Assembly (NCBI RefSeq): GCF_000499845.2 | Contig: NC_023754.2 | Location: 6,526,477-6,590,476, forward strand | DNA length: 64,000 bases | Origin: Phaseolus vulgaris | Lineage: Eukaryota > Streptophyta > Magnoliopsida > Fabales > Fabaceae | Direction: 5' to 3' | In this document: positions 43,708 to 53,918 of the stretch, in pieces | Position numbering within the stretch: position 1 is the first letter of the stretch | Layout of the letters: each line of letters starts with the position of its first letter | Position numbers and translations under genes: made by a program | Notes under the pieces: model-generated | The model's input: only the letters and a program-made list of their open reading frames with translations | The model's database searches: none | Told to the model about the DNA's origin: nothing

Positions 43708-44523
43708 TTATATATATATAAGTGATGGAATGCAAAAATAACAAGCATTAAACTTGCCAAATAAAGTATTATTACCTTCTTCAACAATTATTTCATGGTC
43801 TTCTCCTTCATTCAAGTTTTCTTCTTCATGTCCTTCATCTTCTATTTCTTTTTGAAATTCTGCATCTTGGTGGTCCTTTTCTTCTTGAACCACTTGATTA
43901 ACTGTTTCTCCATTTTGATCAAGAAACTCACCAATCAACATTGATCCACATACTTTGGTTGGTTGTTTCTTCTTAGGAGCAATTTCCATCTCAATCATTG
44001 AGTGATAATCTTCTATTAATACCTTTTTCTTCTTTTGATTTACCCTTGAGCTATCATGTTCCCCTCTTGCCCTCTTTATAGATTTTGATTTGTCCTTGGA
44101 TTTATCAATTGTATTTGATCCTTCTCCCATAACATTATCAATCCTCTTATAACTAATCTCTCTTTGTATCCTCTCTTTGGATAGTTGTTTGGCATTTGAA
44201 TTGGCAAGTTCAAGTAAGGCAACTTCAATGTTTTCAAGCCTTGATTTACCTGTTTCTTCTTTTGTTGTCACCTTTTTTTTTCCTTGATTTTTGGCACGAA
44301 CTTGAATAAAAGATCGTGCAATGGCTTGTATCTTGGCTCTTGAATCATTAATGGCTTGTATTGGGGTCTTATTATTTTGGCATCCCACTTGATAATTGGA
44401 CAAATTAAATTGTCCATTAGAAACAATCATAGGTTCCCTAGTTGTCTCAACAATGCTTCCTTTTTCACGTTTGACATGGAACCTCCTAAGCAATTCCTTA
44501 CTTGAATCTACTTCCTTTCCCAT
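43708..44523 (-). CDS. CACTA second ORF (TnpA-position protein), at least 271 aa
   Basis: The ORF opens MGKEVDSSKELLRRFHVKRE and is basic and lysine-rich in the middle (KKKKV), then strongly acidic (HEEENLNEGEDHEIIVEEG). By position and charge it could be the accessory DNA-binding protein of En/Spm-type elements, but I recognise no defined domain. The last residues after VEEG look like intron read-through, because an AAG|GTAATA donor-like site lies at about 43774; the true protein may continue in another exon. It starts about 400 bp downstream of the transposase stop on the same strand. Confidence 0.6.
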   Translation of the reverse strand: MGKEVDSSKELLRRFHVKREKGSIVETTREPMIVSNGQFNLSNYQVGCQNNKTPIQAINDSRAKIQAIARSFIQVRAKNQGKKKVTTKEETGKSRLENIEVALLELANSNAKQLSKERIQREISYKRIDNVMGEGSNTIDKSKDKSKSIKRARGEHDSSRVNQKKKKVLIEDYHSMIEMEIAPKKKQPTKVCGSMLIGEFLDQNGETVNQVVQEEKDHQDAEFQKEIEDEGHEEENLNEGEDHEIIVEEGNNTLFGKFNACYFCIPSLIYI

Positions 44524-44935
44524 TGACTAAAACAAGAACACAAAATTGTGAGTGATGGGTCAATGATAGATACTGAAAGTGACAAATATAACCTTCATTG
44601 TAACTTGTGTATCATAAATAACTCATAACTCAAAGATATGTTAAAGCAGAAGTTCACCTCTGAATAGTGAATATGAGATATTCTCCCTTGTTGTTTGAAT
44701 AATTGAAGCCAACAGATGATTAAGCAAAGAATTGATACAAGCCTGCCAAGAAATAATACTATAAGTTTGTTGCAAATAGAAAAATGGCTAGATAACACTA
44801 GATAGCAAGAATTCTAAAATGTATGCAAAAGTGTAATGATGTGTCCACATTTAGTATTGGAAAAACAAATATATAAGACAATAGTAGTAGTAGTAAGTAG
44901 TTAAAGGTAACAAAATTATTACCTATTTTAAGTAT

Positions 44936-47900
44936 CTAGTCCATGAAGTCAAATAAAGTTTCATCAATATCATCTTCATTAAAAACATTTCTCTGGCCTA
45001 CACTAGAAGATTTTTCAAATATTGTGACAGGCATGTCTTCCCTAGCCCAATTTAGTTCACCATCATTGTTTGCAACATTTAGTTCAACACCATTTGATTG
45101 GTCACCCATGTTAAATAAATCTCTTGGAACCTTTTTCAAAACATAATGCCTATTTGCATCTAAAGGGTCTTCGATATAAAAGCATTGATGGACTTGAGAA
45201 GCTAGCATAAAAGGATCATTTTGGTAAAGCTTTTTGTTGAAATATACACAAGTAAGTCCATATTTATCTTCTTCGACCTCAAACCAATCACATTTGAACA
45301 TCACAAACTTGAAACTACCATAATAATCTAACTCAAATATATCTTTGATTGCACCATAATATGTTATGGGTTCAATTTTTGGATTGTCATCCTTTGTGCT
45401 TGCAAAACTTGAAGTCAATGAAACCAATGTTACACCAGAATTTTGAGTTTTGTGTTTGGCATCCCGCTTCATAGTATGAAATCTATATCCATTAATGAGG
45501 TAACCTGAAAACCTCTTTGCAACATTATTTGGCCCTCTAGAAAACTCTTTAATTTGAGAAGACACGTCATCTTTCAAGGCTCGAGTTTTGAACCATTCAC
45601 TAAATTCTCGACTTTGGGTTTTGGCCTTCACCCACTTTCCTCTTTTAGTGCCCCTATTAACACTCTCATCAAACTCTCTGCAAAGGCATCAATATATTAT
45701 TGGTTAAAACTACATAATAAGTTTATATGACAAGATATAAAGGATAGGAAATTATTATCATACTTGATGTATATGTCAATTGCATCACAATTGAATAAGA
45801 GGTATCGATGAGCTTGAGCTTTCGATGTGAAATCTATAGAAAATGGTTTACCATTACTTTTCCCTCCTATAGGGCGACCAAGACTTGAGAAATAATCAAT
45901 TGCATCTATTTCACATACATCATTGTGATCATAATTGCGACGTTCTCTGTTTAACCTTGTTTCTACACCTCCATGCAAATATCTTGAGCAAAAAGTCAAA
46001 GCCTCTTCTGCCAAATACCCTTCAGCAATAGAACCTTCTGGGTAAGCTTTATTTCGAACATAATTCTTCAGTCTGCATAAATATCTTTCAATGGGGTACA
46101 TCCATCGAAATTGAACGGGGCCACCTAATCTCACTTCATTCGGCAAATGAATAGGTAAGTGAAGCATTATGTCAAAAAAACTAGGTGGAAAAATCATCTC
46201 TAATTGACAAAGTATTTGTACTACTTCTGCTTCCAAGTAATCCATATCTTGCACTTGTATAACCTTTTGACATATAGAGTGAAAGAATGACCCAAATCGA
46301 ATTAGAGGATTAGCCACGGTATCAGGCATAATGCTTCTTATTGCCACTGGTAGTAAGTAATGCAACATGAAATGTGCATCGTGACTCTTATAACCAGATA
46401 TTTTCTTGTTATTAACATGCACACACTTTGAAATATTTGATGCACTTCCATCTGGTAATTTGGCAGCCTTAAAAACACCACAAAAGATAGATTTCTCATT
46501 AGCATTCATTGAAAAACAGGCTGCTGAAAATTGTACTCGGCCTTTATCAATCTCCCTTGGATGAAGATCCTTTCTTATTCCCATATTTTGCAAATCATAA
46601 CGAGCATTAACATGATCTTTTGTCTTCCCTTGAATATCCAAAAGAGTGCCCAAAATACTATCACATATGTTTTTCTCAATATGCATGACGTCCAAATTGT
46701 GACGTAATTTATTTGTTGCCCAATAAGGCAACTCAAAAAAGATTGATCTCTTTTTCCATGGACCATCACTTGTCTTTTTTGCATTCTTTCCGAATTCATT
46801 GATGAAATCTTTTAACATTTCTACGATTTCTGGCCCTTCTAACATGTGTGGTGTAGATCCAAATTCTTTTTTTCCATTAAAAGACTTCTTATTAGATCTC
46901 CAAGGATGGCTCATTGGTAAAAAGACACGATGGTTCATATAGCACATTTTATGGCTATGTTTCAAGTAGGATGATTTAGTGTCATAATTACAATATGCAC
47001 AAGCTAATCTTCCTTTGGTGCTCCAACCTGACAACATCGCATACCCAGGGTAGTCACTGATAGTCCATAGAAGAGCGGCACGCAATAAAAATGTTTCATT
47101 TTCTGAAGCATCATATGTTTCTACTCCAAACTCCCATAAATCTTTTAACTCCTGAATCAACGGTTGAAGGTACACATCAATATCATTTCCTGGTGATTGT
47201 GGTCCCGGAATCAACAATGATAACATTGTATATTCAGGTTTCATGCACAACCAAGGTGGAAAGTTGTACACCACCATCATCACAGGCCACGTGCTATGTG
47301 ATATGCTCATGGTCCTAAATGGATTAAAGCCATCACTAGCCAGACCAAGTCTTACATTGCGCGAATCAGTAGAAAAATCTTCATGAAGACTATCAAAGTT
47401 CTTCCAAGCTTCACCATCAGCGGGGTGTCTCATTTTCCCATCCTTCGATCGTTCTTCTTCATGCCATCTCATGGACTCAGCAGTCTTTGAACACATAAAT
47501 AGTCTTTGAAGTCTAGGAATCAATGGAAAGTGTCGCAATACTTTGGCAGGAACTTTATGCTCATATTTTGGCTGTTCAACCTCAGAATTGGCATTTGGAA
47601 ATTCCTTCCATCGTGAAGATTTACATATACTGCAAACATCTAGACCTTCATTCTCTTGCCAAAATAACATACAATCTTTCGGACACGCATGAATCTTTTT
47701 ATAATCAAGGCCTAGATCACCAATCATAGTCTTTGTTTTGTTAAAAGAATCAGGAATATTCAAACTAGGCATAACCTCTTTTAGTAATTGTAGGAGATCA
47801 GTGAATGAAGAATTGCTCCAACCATGAAGACATTTCAATAAATACAGTCGAATGATGAAAGATAAAGTGGAGAAGTTTTTACTCCCAGGGTAGAGTTCTT

Positions 47901-48303
47901 GATTTGCATCATTAATCAAATGGTAGAACTTTCTAGCTTCATCATTAGGACCCTCTTTGCCTCCTTTTGCTTCTACCACATTTCTATGTGTGTTATACAA
48001 TAAGCCATAAATATCATCTTGTGAATCTTCATTATCTATCATGTCATCATCACTTTTTGTAGTCGAAGATATTTCTTCTCCATGGTGAATCCAAACCTTA
48101 TATCCTTTTAGAAAGCCCGTGGCTATTAAATGATCATAAACCACATGTCTTCTTGCCCAAACACAGTTTCTACAATCAGCGCATGGACATAAAATCTCAC
48201 GTCCTTGAGGTCTTCCTCTAGTGTAAGCAAAATCTAAAAATGACTCAAGACCATCTATATATTCTCTGCTAAACCTTGGGAATTTTGCCCACTCTTTCTC
48301 CAT
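44936..48303 (-). CDS. CACTA transposase, TNP2/Transposase_21 type (two exons, about 1093 aa)
   Basis: Catalyses excision and insertion of the element. Exon 1 (48303-45764) begins MEKEWAKFPRFSREYIDGLE with the transposase-associated zinc-finger-like region (CPCADCRNC, residues about 35-45). Next is the Tnp2/Transposase_21 core (LGLASDGFNPF, WPVMMVVYNFPPWLCMK, TISDYPGYAMLSGWSTKG, LRHNLDVMHIEKNI) and then DUF4218 (GYKSHDAHFMLHYLLP, WMYPIERYLCRLKNYVRNKA). The reading frame runs into an intron; the donor CATCAA|GTATGA and acceptor TTTGCAG join DIYIK to EFDESVN in frame. Exon 2 (45677-44936) carries DUF4216 (YYGSFKFVMFKCDWFEV) and ends LFDFMD. An earlier in-frame ATG exists but the MEKEW start is typical. 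No disruption is seen. Confidence 0.93.
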
Positions 48304-48524
48304 CACCTTTAATGTAAAATATAAACAAATTATATGCAAGAAATTCTTCTAATTAGTTGCCTAAGAATTAACTATTAATTATGTACACAAATTATATGCA
48401 AGAAATATTGTATAAATTGGGATTGTAATTACAAAATATGCAGCTGACACATAGGACACATAGGAGATAAATCTGCAATTTAAAATTATAATTCTTAATT
48501 CTCTTATATAAAAACTATTTTAAT

Positions 48525-48566
<42 letters not shown>

Positions 48567-51025
48567 TATTTCGTAACGTAAAAGTGATTTCCAATCATCT
48601 CACATTTTGAATCCTAATTAAAATGATACTTACTAAAAAATATTAAAATACAATAACTTAAACTTAAATATTGTTAAGTCCAACCAGACACTTTGAGCTA
48701 GAATATTGATAACAATAGACTATTCAACTATTTAAATGAGCCAAAGACAAAATATATACAAGTCAATCACATTTTCTTACTGAAACTTCCAACTTCAAGA
48801 ATATGGACAAAGGACCTGTTGTGCAAATTGTCACAACTATTTGCTATCAATAAAGTCCTATTAAAAAAGGAAACAAGGAAATAGTAACAATCAAGTAATT
48901 TACCTTGTAAGTGTCACTTTTTTCCAGAAATTCTTATATCATTCACCTATGAAATAAGGTTTGAAACTTCGGTGCTATCAAATAAATCTTCATACAACTT
49001 CAGTTCATCAGCCAAATTCACCTAAAAGGGAAAAAATAAAAAGGGATATTAAATATAGAAAATAAAATCCATCAGAATAAAAAGGGCATATTAAATATAG
49101 AAAATAAAAGATAAACCTGGAGGGTATTCTTCTTCCCTCTATCTTCCTTTTATAAAGGGAAGTGGTCCAGCCTTTCACACGTGTAAACTATAAATAAAAT
49201 TTATTTTTATTAAAATAACATTAAAATAAATTTTATCCTTTTAGGAGTAGTACAATATTTTAGTACGTAGTTTATGGGATTAAAAATATACATATATATA
49301 ATTATTGAAGTAAAAATTAAAAGTAACTTACTAGACTTAAAAATTATAATCTATTGAAGTAAAAATAAAATAACAATAGCTACGATTGTTGAAGATAAGA
49401 GTAGACTTACTAAACTTAAAAATTATAATCTATAAAAAATAAAATGGGATGAATAGGAATTTATTAGACAGAATATATGGAACAACAATCACATAATAAA
49501 CAATAAATTATTAATGGGATGGGAGAGATTATAGAAGAGTATAAGATATTATATGCAAAATGAAAGGCTGAAATTAGCATAGTAGAATGTGAATTGAGCT
49601 AGTTACATTAGTCTTTGATTTGGAGATTATGATGGGTGTTCAAAAATTTGATTCCAAATTAATGCCTTCCTAATGCTCATCAATCAATATAAAAAACTAT
49701 TATTAGACTAATATATGCAAGAATCTGTCATTTATGTTGGAACTAATATATGTGTTGTCATTTACGTTGATAATTCCAATAATTAGATACAATAAATTCT
49801 CCTAATCAAAATTATAAAAAAAAAAACTATCATAATACTTAATTATGGTTCTTAATTCTCTTATAAAAAACTATTATAATACTTAATATATATGTCTACT
49901 TGTTAAGGAATTCAAAATTCAAAATTATTGGGTATCTGAGTTTTCACATTACAATATGATAACATTCAACAGACAAAAGTGCTAGGAATAGATGGATTTT
50001 TCATAAGCTGCAAAATGACTACTACCTTATTTATGGGCATGCTCATACAGTGCTCTTGTTTTTTCATTCTCTCTCATTTTTAATAACAAGAAAGTTGATA
50101 CAGTTTCTCTGCTACTAAGAAATTACAACTTAGCTACAACACTGTATGATTATCAATTTTAGTGATCTTATTGTCTCTTTGCCTTTAAAAAACACAATAC
50201 TTGATGCACATCATCCATAATTGTTTTGGTATGAAAAGCAGATACAATAGTAAGTATAGATTAATCTTTAAACAATTGATTGGGAAAAAAGGAAATTTCT
50301 ACTAAGTCCACAGAATATAATGGGCATGTAAATTTTCCTCTTATGCATTTCTACTAAGTTTATACCTTTGCAGCACCAATTGCAAAATAACAAATACCAA
50401 CCAACTGATTAAATTCTGATAAATTTGAATATTCACAATTGATTAGCTTATACTATTCACCTTGATTGAATGTGTTCAATTGAGGTCCAATTAACAAGTC
50501 CAAGCTACAATTATAATTAAAAAGAAATACACTCGAAAAAGTAAATAAATCCTAAAATCTGAGTCCATGAAATACTAAAGAAAGAAAACAAAGAATTATT
50601 TTGAGTGCAGAGGTTATTGTTTCTCATCATGTTTTTTGTAATTTTCCTAAAATCCATCTTGTTCCTTTTCTTGTTGATTTATGCACTAATCAAGTTGACT
50701 AGTCTCCATTTTAAAAACAGAGAAGCTGAGCTACTAGTTGGACTTTAACCAAACTGAATGATGTTACTGGGAAACTATTCTGCAATATTATAAGCCACTT
50801 AGGTTGTCTGTGTCCTTTTAGTTTGATACAAATGCTTTAGTAAGTTATAAACTAAAAGTTCTTTTCCTTAACTATAGTCCAAGAATCCTTCACTTTGTAA
50901 CAATATAGGAATTTATGGAATTTTGAAACAAGGATTTTATTAGTCAAATTGTGAAATTGCCAAACTAAAGATTCAAGAAATGGTAAAAGAAAAAAGCAAT
51001 GTGCTGAACCTAAAATTAAAACTAG
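48304..51025. other. CACTA 5' non-coding region upstream of the transposase
   Basis: No gene is seen. It contains a (TA)n tract at about 48528-48561 and a 40-50 bp near-duplication (GGGATATTAAATATAGAAAA) near 49040-49110. Leader exons of the transposase are likely here but cannot be placed. Confidence 0.6.
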
Positions 51026-51225
51026 GAAATCCAACAGAGAACCTAAAATGCAGAAAATGCAGAAAATTCAACAGAGAACCTAAATGCAGGAAATCCACCA
51101 GAGAACCTAAAAGCCAGGAAATCCAACAGAGAACAAACAATACAGAAAATATCCAACAGATAACCTAAAATGCAGGAAATCCAACAGAGAACCTAAAATG
51201 CAAGAAATTCAACAGAGAAGCAAAA
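51026..51225. repeat. Imperfect ~31-bp minisatellite in the CACTA 5' region
   Basis: Repeats of GAAATCCAACAGAGAACC plus TAAAATGCAG with small length changes, about six to seven units. It ends beside a less AT-rich segment (51240-51510). Confidence 0.85.
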
Positions 51226-51533
51226 CAGAGCACAATGAAGAACGAACAGATGCGAAAATGGAAGGAAGAAAACTTAAACCGGTCTCTTCACATCATTTTG
51301 CCTCCGACAACGTCATTGTGGTTGAATTTGAAGAACGAACAGCTTACATTACTACTCGCACAATGCCACTCCTGCTTCGTAGCGAACAACTTAGGGTTTC
51401 TGTTGGCACAAGGTTTCGGCTTCGACTTAGAGTCTTCGTTCGTGATGGCACAAGGTTCACTCACTCAATGCCAGCTCAATGACGACCACTCAATGCCAAC
51501 TCAATAACAAGGTAAGTTCGTGACGAAGCTGAA

Positions 51534-51662
51534 TCTTAATTATCACAATTTAAAAACTTAATTAATCACAATTTAAAAACTTAATTATCACAATTTAAAA
51601 ACTTAATTAATCACAATTTAATCATCACAATTTAAAAACTTAATTATCACAATTTAAAAACT
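51534..51662. repeat. ~22-bp tandem repeat near the CACTA right end
   Basis: TCACAATTTAAAAACTTAAT repeats about six times in 22- to 26-bp units. Confidence 0.9.
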
Positions 51663-51679
51663 AAGCCTATATGTTATTT

Positions 51680-51980
51680 AATCACTTTAAAAATGTTATC
51701 TAAAATATTAGTTAAACACCACATTTTAAAAAATGTTGCCTAAAATACTATTTAACATGTCTACAATTTTAAAAGCATTCTTTGAAGTACTCACAATCTG
51801 GTCCACATTTTATAAAATGTTGCTTAAAATAAATAGGCAACACTTTTTCTAAATACTTTGAGATAAAGGTAAATAAATCTTACTAAGTGGACAACAATAA
51901 AAAAGTGTTGCTTATACTCACTTTAGGCAACACTTTTCTACCCGTTGATATGTCAGTGTTGCCTAAAGTAAAAAATGGTG
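51680..51980. repeat. CACTA subterminal repeats, right
   Basis: AAAATGTTGCCTAAA and related words recur toward the right terminus, mirroring the left end. Confidence 0.82.
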
Positions 51981-51985
51981 TAGTG
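51956..51985 (-). repeat. CACTA terminal inverted repeat, right
   Basis: Ends GGTGTAGTG and is followed by ACT, matching the left flank. Confidence 0.93.
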
Positions 51986-52379
51986 ACTTATTGTTTTTTA
52001 GCCCAGTACTGACTTGATCGTCGGAGTGCAATCAACAAGTATGACCCCCTCTGTTTCAACGAAGCCACTCTCAGCCACCCAAGGAGAGAGCGTAAACCAC
52101 TAGGAGATACGAGGAGCCACCATCTTCCTTTGAAGTCAACGACGACTGAGTCAACCGGCGAGAACATTTTTTATGATTATAATTATTTTTTTATTTGATA
52201 AAATTTTGAAAAAAAATATTTATTTTTTATTTTTATCATTTACATATATTTATTTATGTTTAATATTAAAATTTGAATAAACATTATCATTATTATTCAC
52301 ATACTTATATTAACATTATAAATTTATAATTTATTTTAATAATTTAATGTTGTCAAATGTGACATGCGTTTTTTTGGAA

Positions 52380-52945
52380 AAGTCATTTGGTGAGTATCGT
52401 TTGATCGAAGAGATCTGAAAGTTGGTAATTCGTGACATCTCATATGTCGAGTGGCATGAACCCTTGGATGAAGGGTGATCTAACGATGTTAGGCAATGCA
52501 TGCCTTATTCTCTCTCTTCTTGGTTTTTCTATAAATAACAATGCCCATCAACATTACAAGGTTTATTGCTTACTTACTGTGCTACAGATTTCAGAGCTTG
52601 CTCCGAGTACCGAGTCTCCAAACAAGTTTTCTTACACATTTCTCTTCTAAAAAGGTTAGTAATGTCTTCTCCTGCCGAGTCTTCTGATATAGTTTTAAAT
52701 ATTGAGTCTTCTGAACCTACCCATACCGCATCTGGTGGTGTGAGAGACGTAAGTGGTTTGGACCATGCGGTCGACCTTGTGTCTGACTGTTCAAACTACG
52801 AGTGGGTTTATCCATGCGTCTTAAACGTCCTTACTTTCTTCAGGGGTCCAACAACTTTAGATGGTTTTTTTTTATCTAAAGTATCTATCTTGAAGCCCGA
52901 TGTTCGTCTTTTGAATGACCCTGGGGACGTTAAGAAGGCTATTAG
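52380..52945 (+). pseudogene. Gypsy-type element fragment: LTR end plus N-terminal ORF
   Basis: A TATA box TCTATAAATA (52529-52538) and a leader precede an ATG at 52662. The frame that follows (MSSPAESSDIVLNIESSEP, then YEWVYPCVLNVLTFFRGPTT) is open to 52949 and has the look of the 5' part of a gypsy-type gag-position ORF. It stops at a junction with a reverse-oriented RT fragment near 52945. I do not recognise a catalytic domain. Confidence 0.45.
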
Positions 52946-53290
52946 TTGAAGAAAAATAGCTTCGCATTCGTCCGTCCACTAGAACGTAGCTGCCTTGCAT
53001 AACAATTGCACAATGCACTTGAGTTTCTCTACTAGCCTTGGTACGAATTTGGAAAGAGCTGTGAATTGCCCGATCAGTCTTTGAATTTTCTTGACGTTCT
53101 CAAGCTTCGCATCTCGGTGATTTCCCTACACATCTCTAGGTTTGCTTCTATGCCATGATGAGTGAGCATAAAACCCAAGAACTTTCCTCCTTCAACCTCG
53201 AACGCACACTTATCAAGGTTGAGTTGCATGTCGTGGTCGTGGTCGCGAAGAGTTTGAAACACTTCCTTAAGGTCTTTGATGTGTTGTTGA
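52946..53290 (-). pseudogene. Ty3/gypsy reverse transcriptase fragment
   Basis: Minus-strand sequence reads DLKEVFQTLRDHD, LNLDKCAFEVEGGKFLGFML, HHGIEAN and, after a frame change near 53105, LIGQFTALSKFVPRLVEK and a TAG within the next segment. This is the end of the gypsy RT palm and thumb, in the form common in Tat-lineage plant elements. Only about 110 codons remain, truncated at both ends and frameshifted. Confidence 0.8.
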
Positions 53291-53339
53291 TGTTGAAGAT
53301 GGGAGCTTTGTTGTGTTGCTTGTGGGGTTTGAGTTTAGA

Positions 53340-53918
53340 TTAAGCTGTTTAGAATCTTTGTTAAGATTAGTCCTTGAAGCCTACACAAAGCTTGATTAAA
53401 TTTGTTTTAAGAAACTAAGTGTTTTACCAAGCAAAGGGAAAACAACTGGTTGATTTGTCAAAATAATCGGTTGTTTGTCACTTAGCTGGTTGGAAGTTTT
53501 GAAACTGCTTTTTGAATCAGTTGTGTAACTGTTTGACTCATTCAACCAGTTAAATCGTGGTTTCAACCGGTTAAATGTGTGTTTTCATAACAGTTTTTTG
53601 AAAACTTGTTTTAACTGATTCAGTTGTTCAAATTTGCCTTAAACGATTGCTTTTCAAAGACTATAAATTAGGCTTTCATTCTAGTCAAAATATACAACAA
53701 ATACAACAAGTATTGATTCAGATTTGAAAAAGATATTTGGTTTTTTGAAAGTGTTTTCAAAAAGAGCAAGAGTGCTTTCAAGCTTTGTTGTGGTGACAAG
53801 TGCTGATCATAGGATCTCTGGTTCTGTAATTCCAGGTGTTTTCTATCCTTACTTAGCGTCTTGTAATTGAACTTCTTTTACATACTGTTTGTGTTTGAAA
53901 TCCTGTAAAGACAGAGGT
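53340..53918 (+). repeat. Truncated SIRE-type LTR, cut by SIRE-B
   Basis: It has paired AACAACTGGTTGAT/AATAATCGGTTGTT words (53441 and 53462) and TTCAACCAGTTAAA/TTCAACCGGTTAAA words (53541 and 53562), a TATA box CTATAAATTAGG at 53661-53672 and a transcribed-leader-like part. The pyrimidine-rich 3' end is missing because SIRE-B begins at 53919. The left boundary is uncertain. Confidence 0.6.

Larger units (their letters stand above)
42398..51985 (-). mobile_element. CACTA (En/Spm) DNA transposon, complete, 9588 bp
   Basis: Terminal inverted repeats begin CACTACACCATTTTTTAC at both ends, with a 3-bp target duplication ACT at 42395-42397 and 51986-51988. Subterminal repeats of TTTAGGCAAC(G/A) type fill about 400 bp at the left end and 300 bp at the right. 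Coding regions lie on the minus strand: a two-exon TNP2-type transposase (48303-44936) and a second, TnpA-position ORF (44523-43708). No stop or shift is seen in the transposase, so it may be autonomous. Confidence 0.95.
41817..52166 (+). repeat. Solo LTR (TGTTCT/GAGAACA family) split by the CACTA element
   Basis: Parts 41817-42397 and 51986-52166 together form an LTR of about 760 bp. It starts TGTTATTGTAAC, has TATA box CCTATATAAAGGG at 42328-42340 and GGTACGTTG at about 42360. After the CACTA element come ACTGACTTGATCGTCGGAGT and an end at GGCGAGAACA (52166). Flanking bases TTTTA (41812-41816) and TTTTT (52167-52171) could be a worn target duplication. It is the best-preserved member of the family in this window. 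Confidence 0.6.

Noticed and set aside
51198..51507. Plus-strand 90- to 94-codon frames near the CACTA right end
   Set aside because: They lie in the transposon's promoter end, overlap a minisatellite, and are opposite to its transcription.
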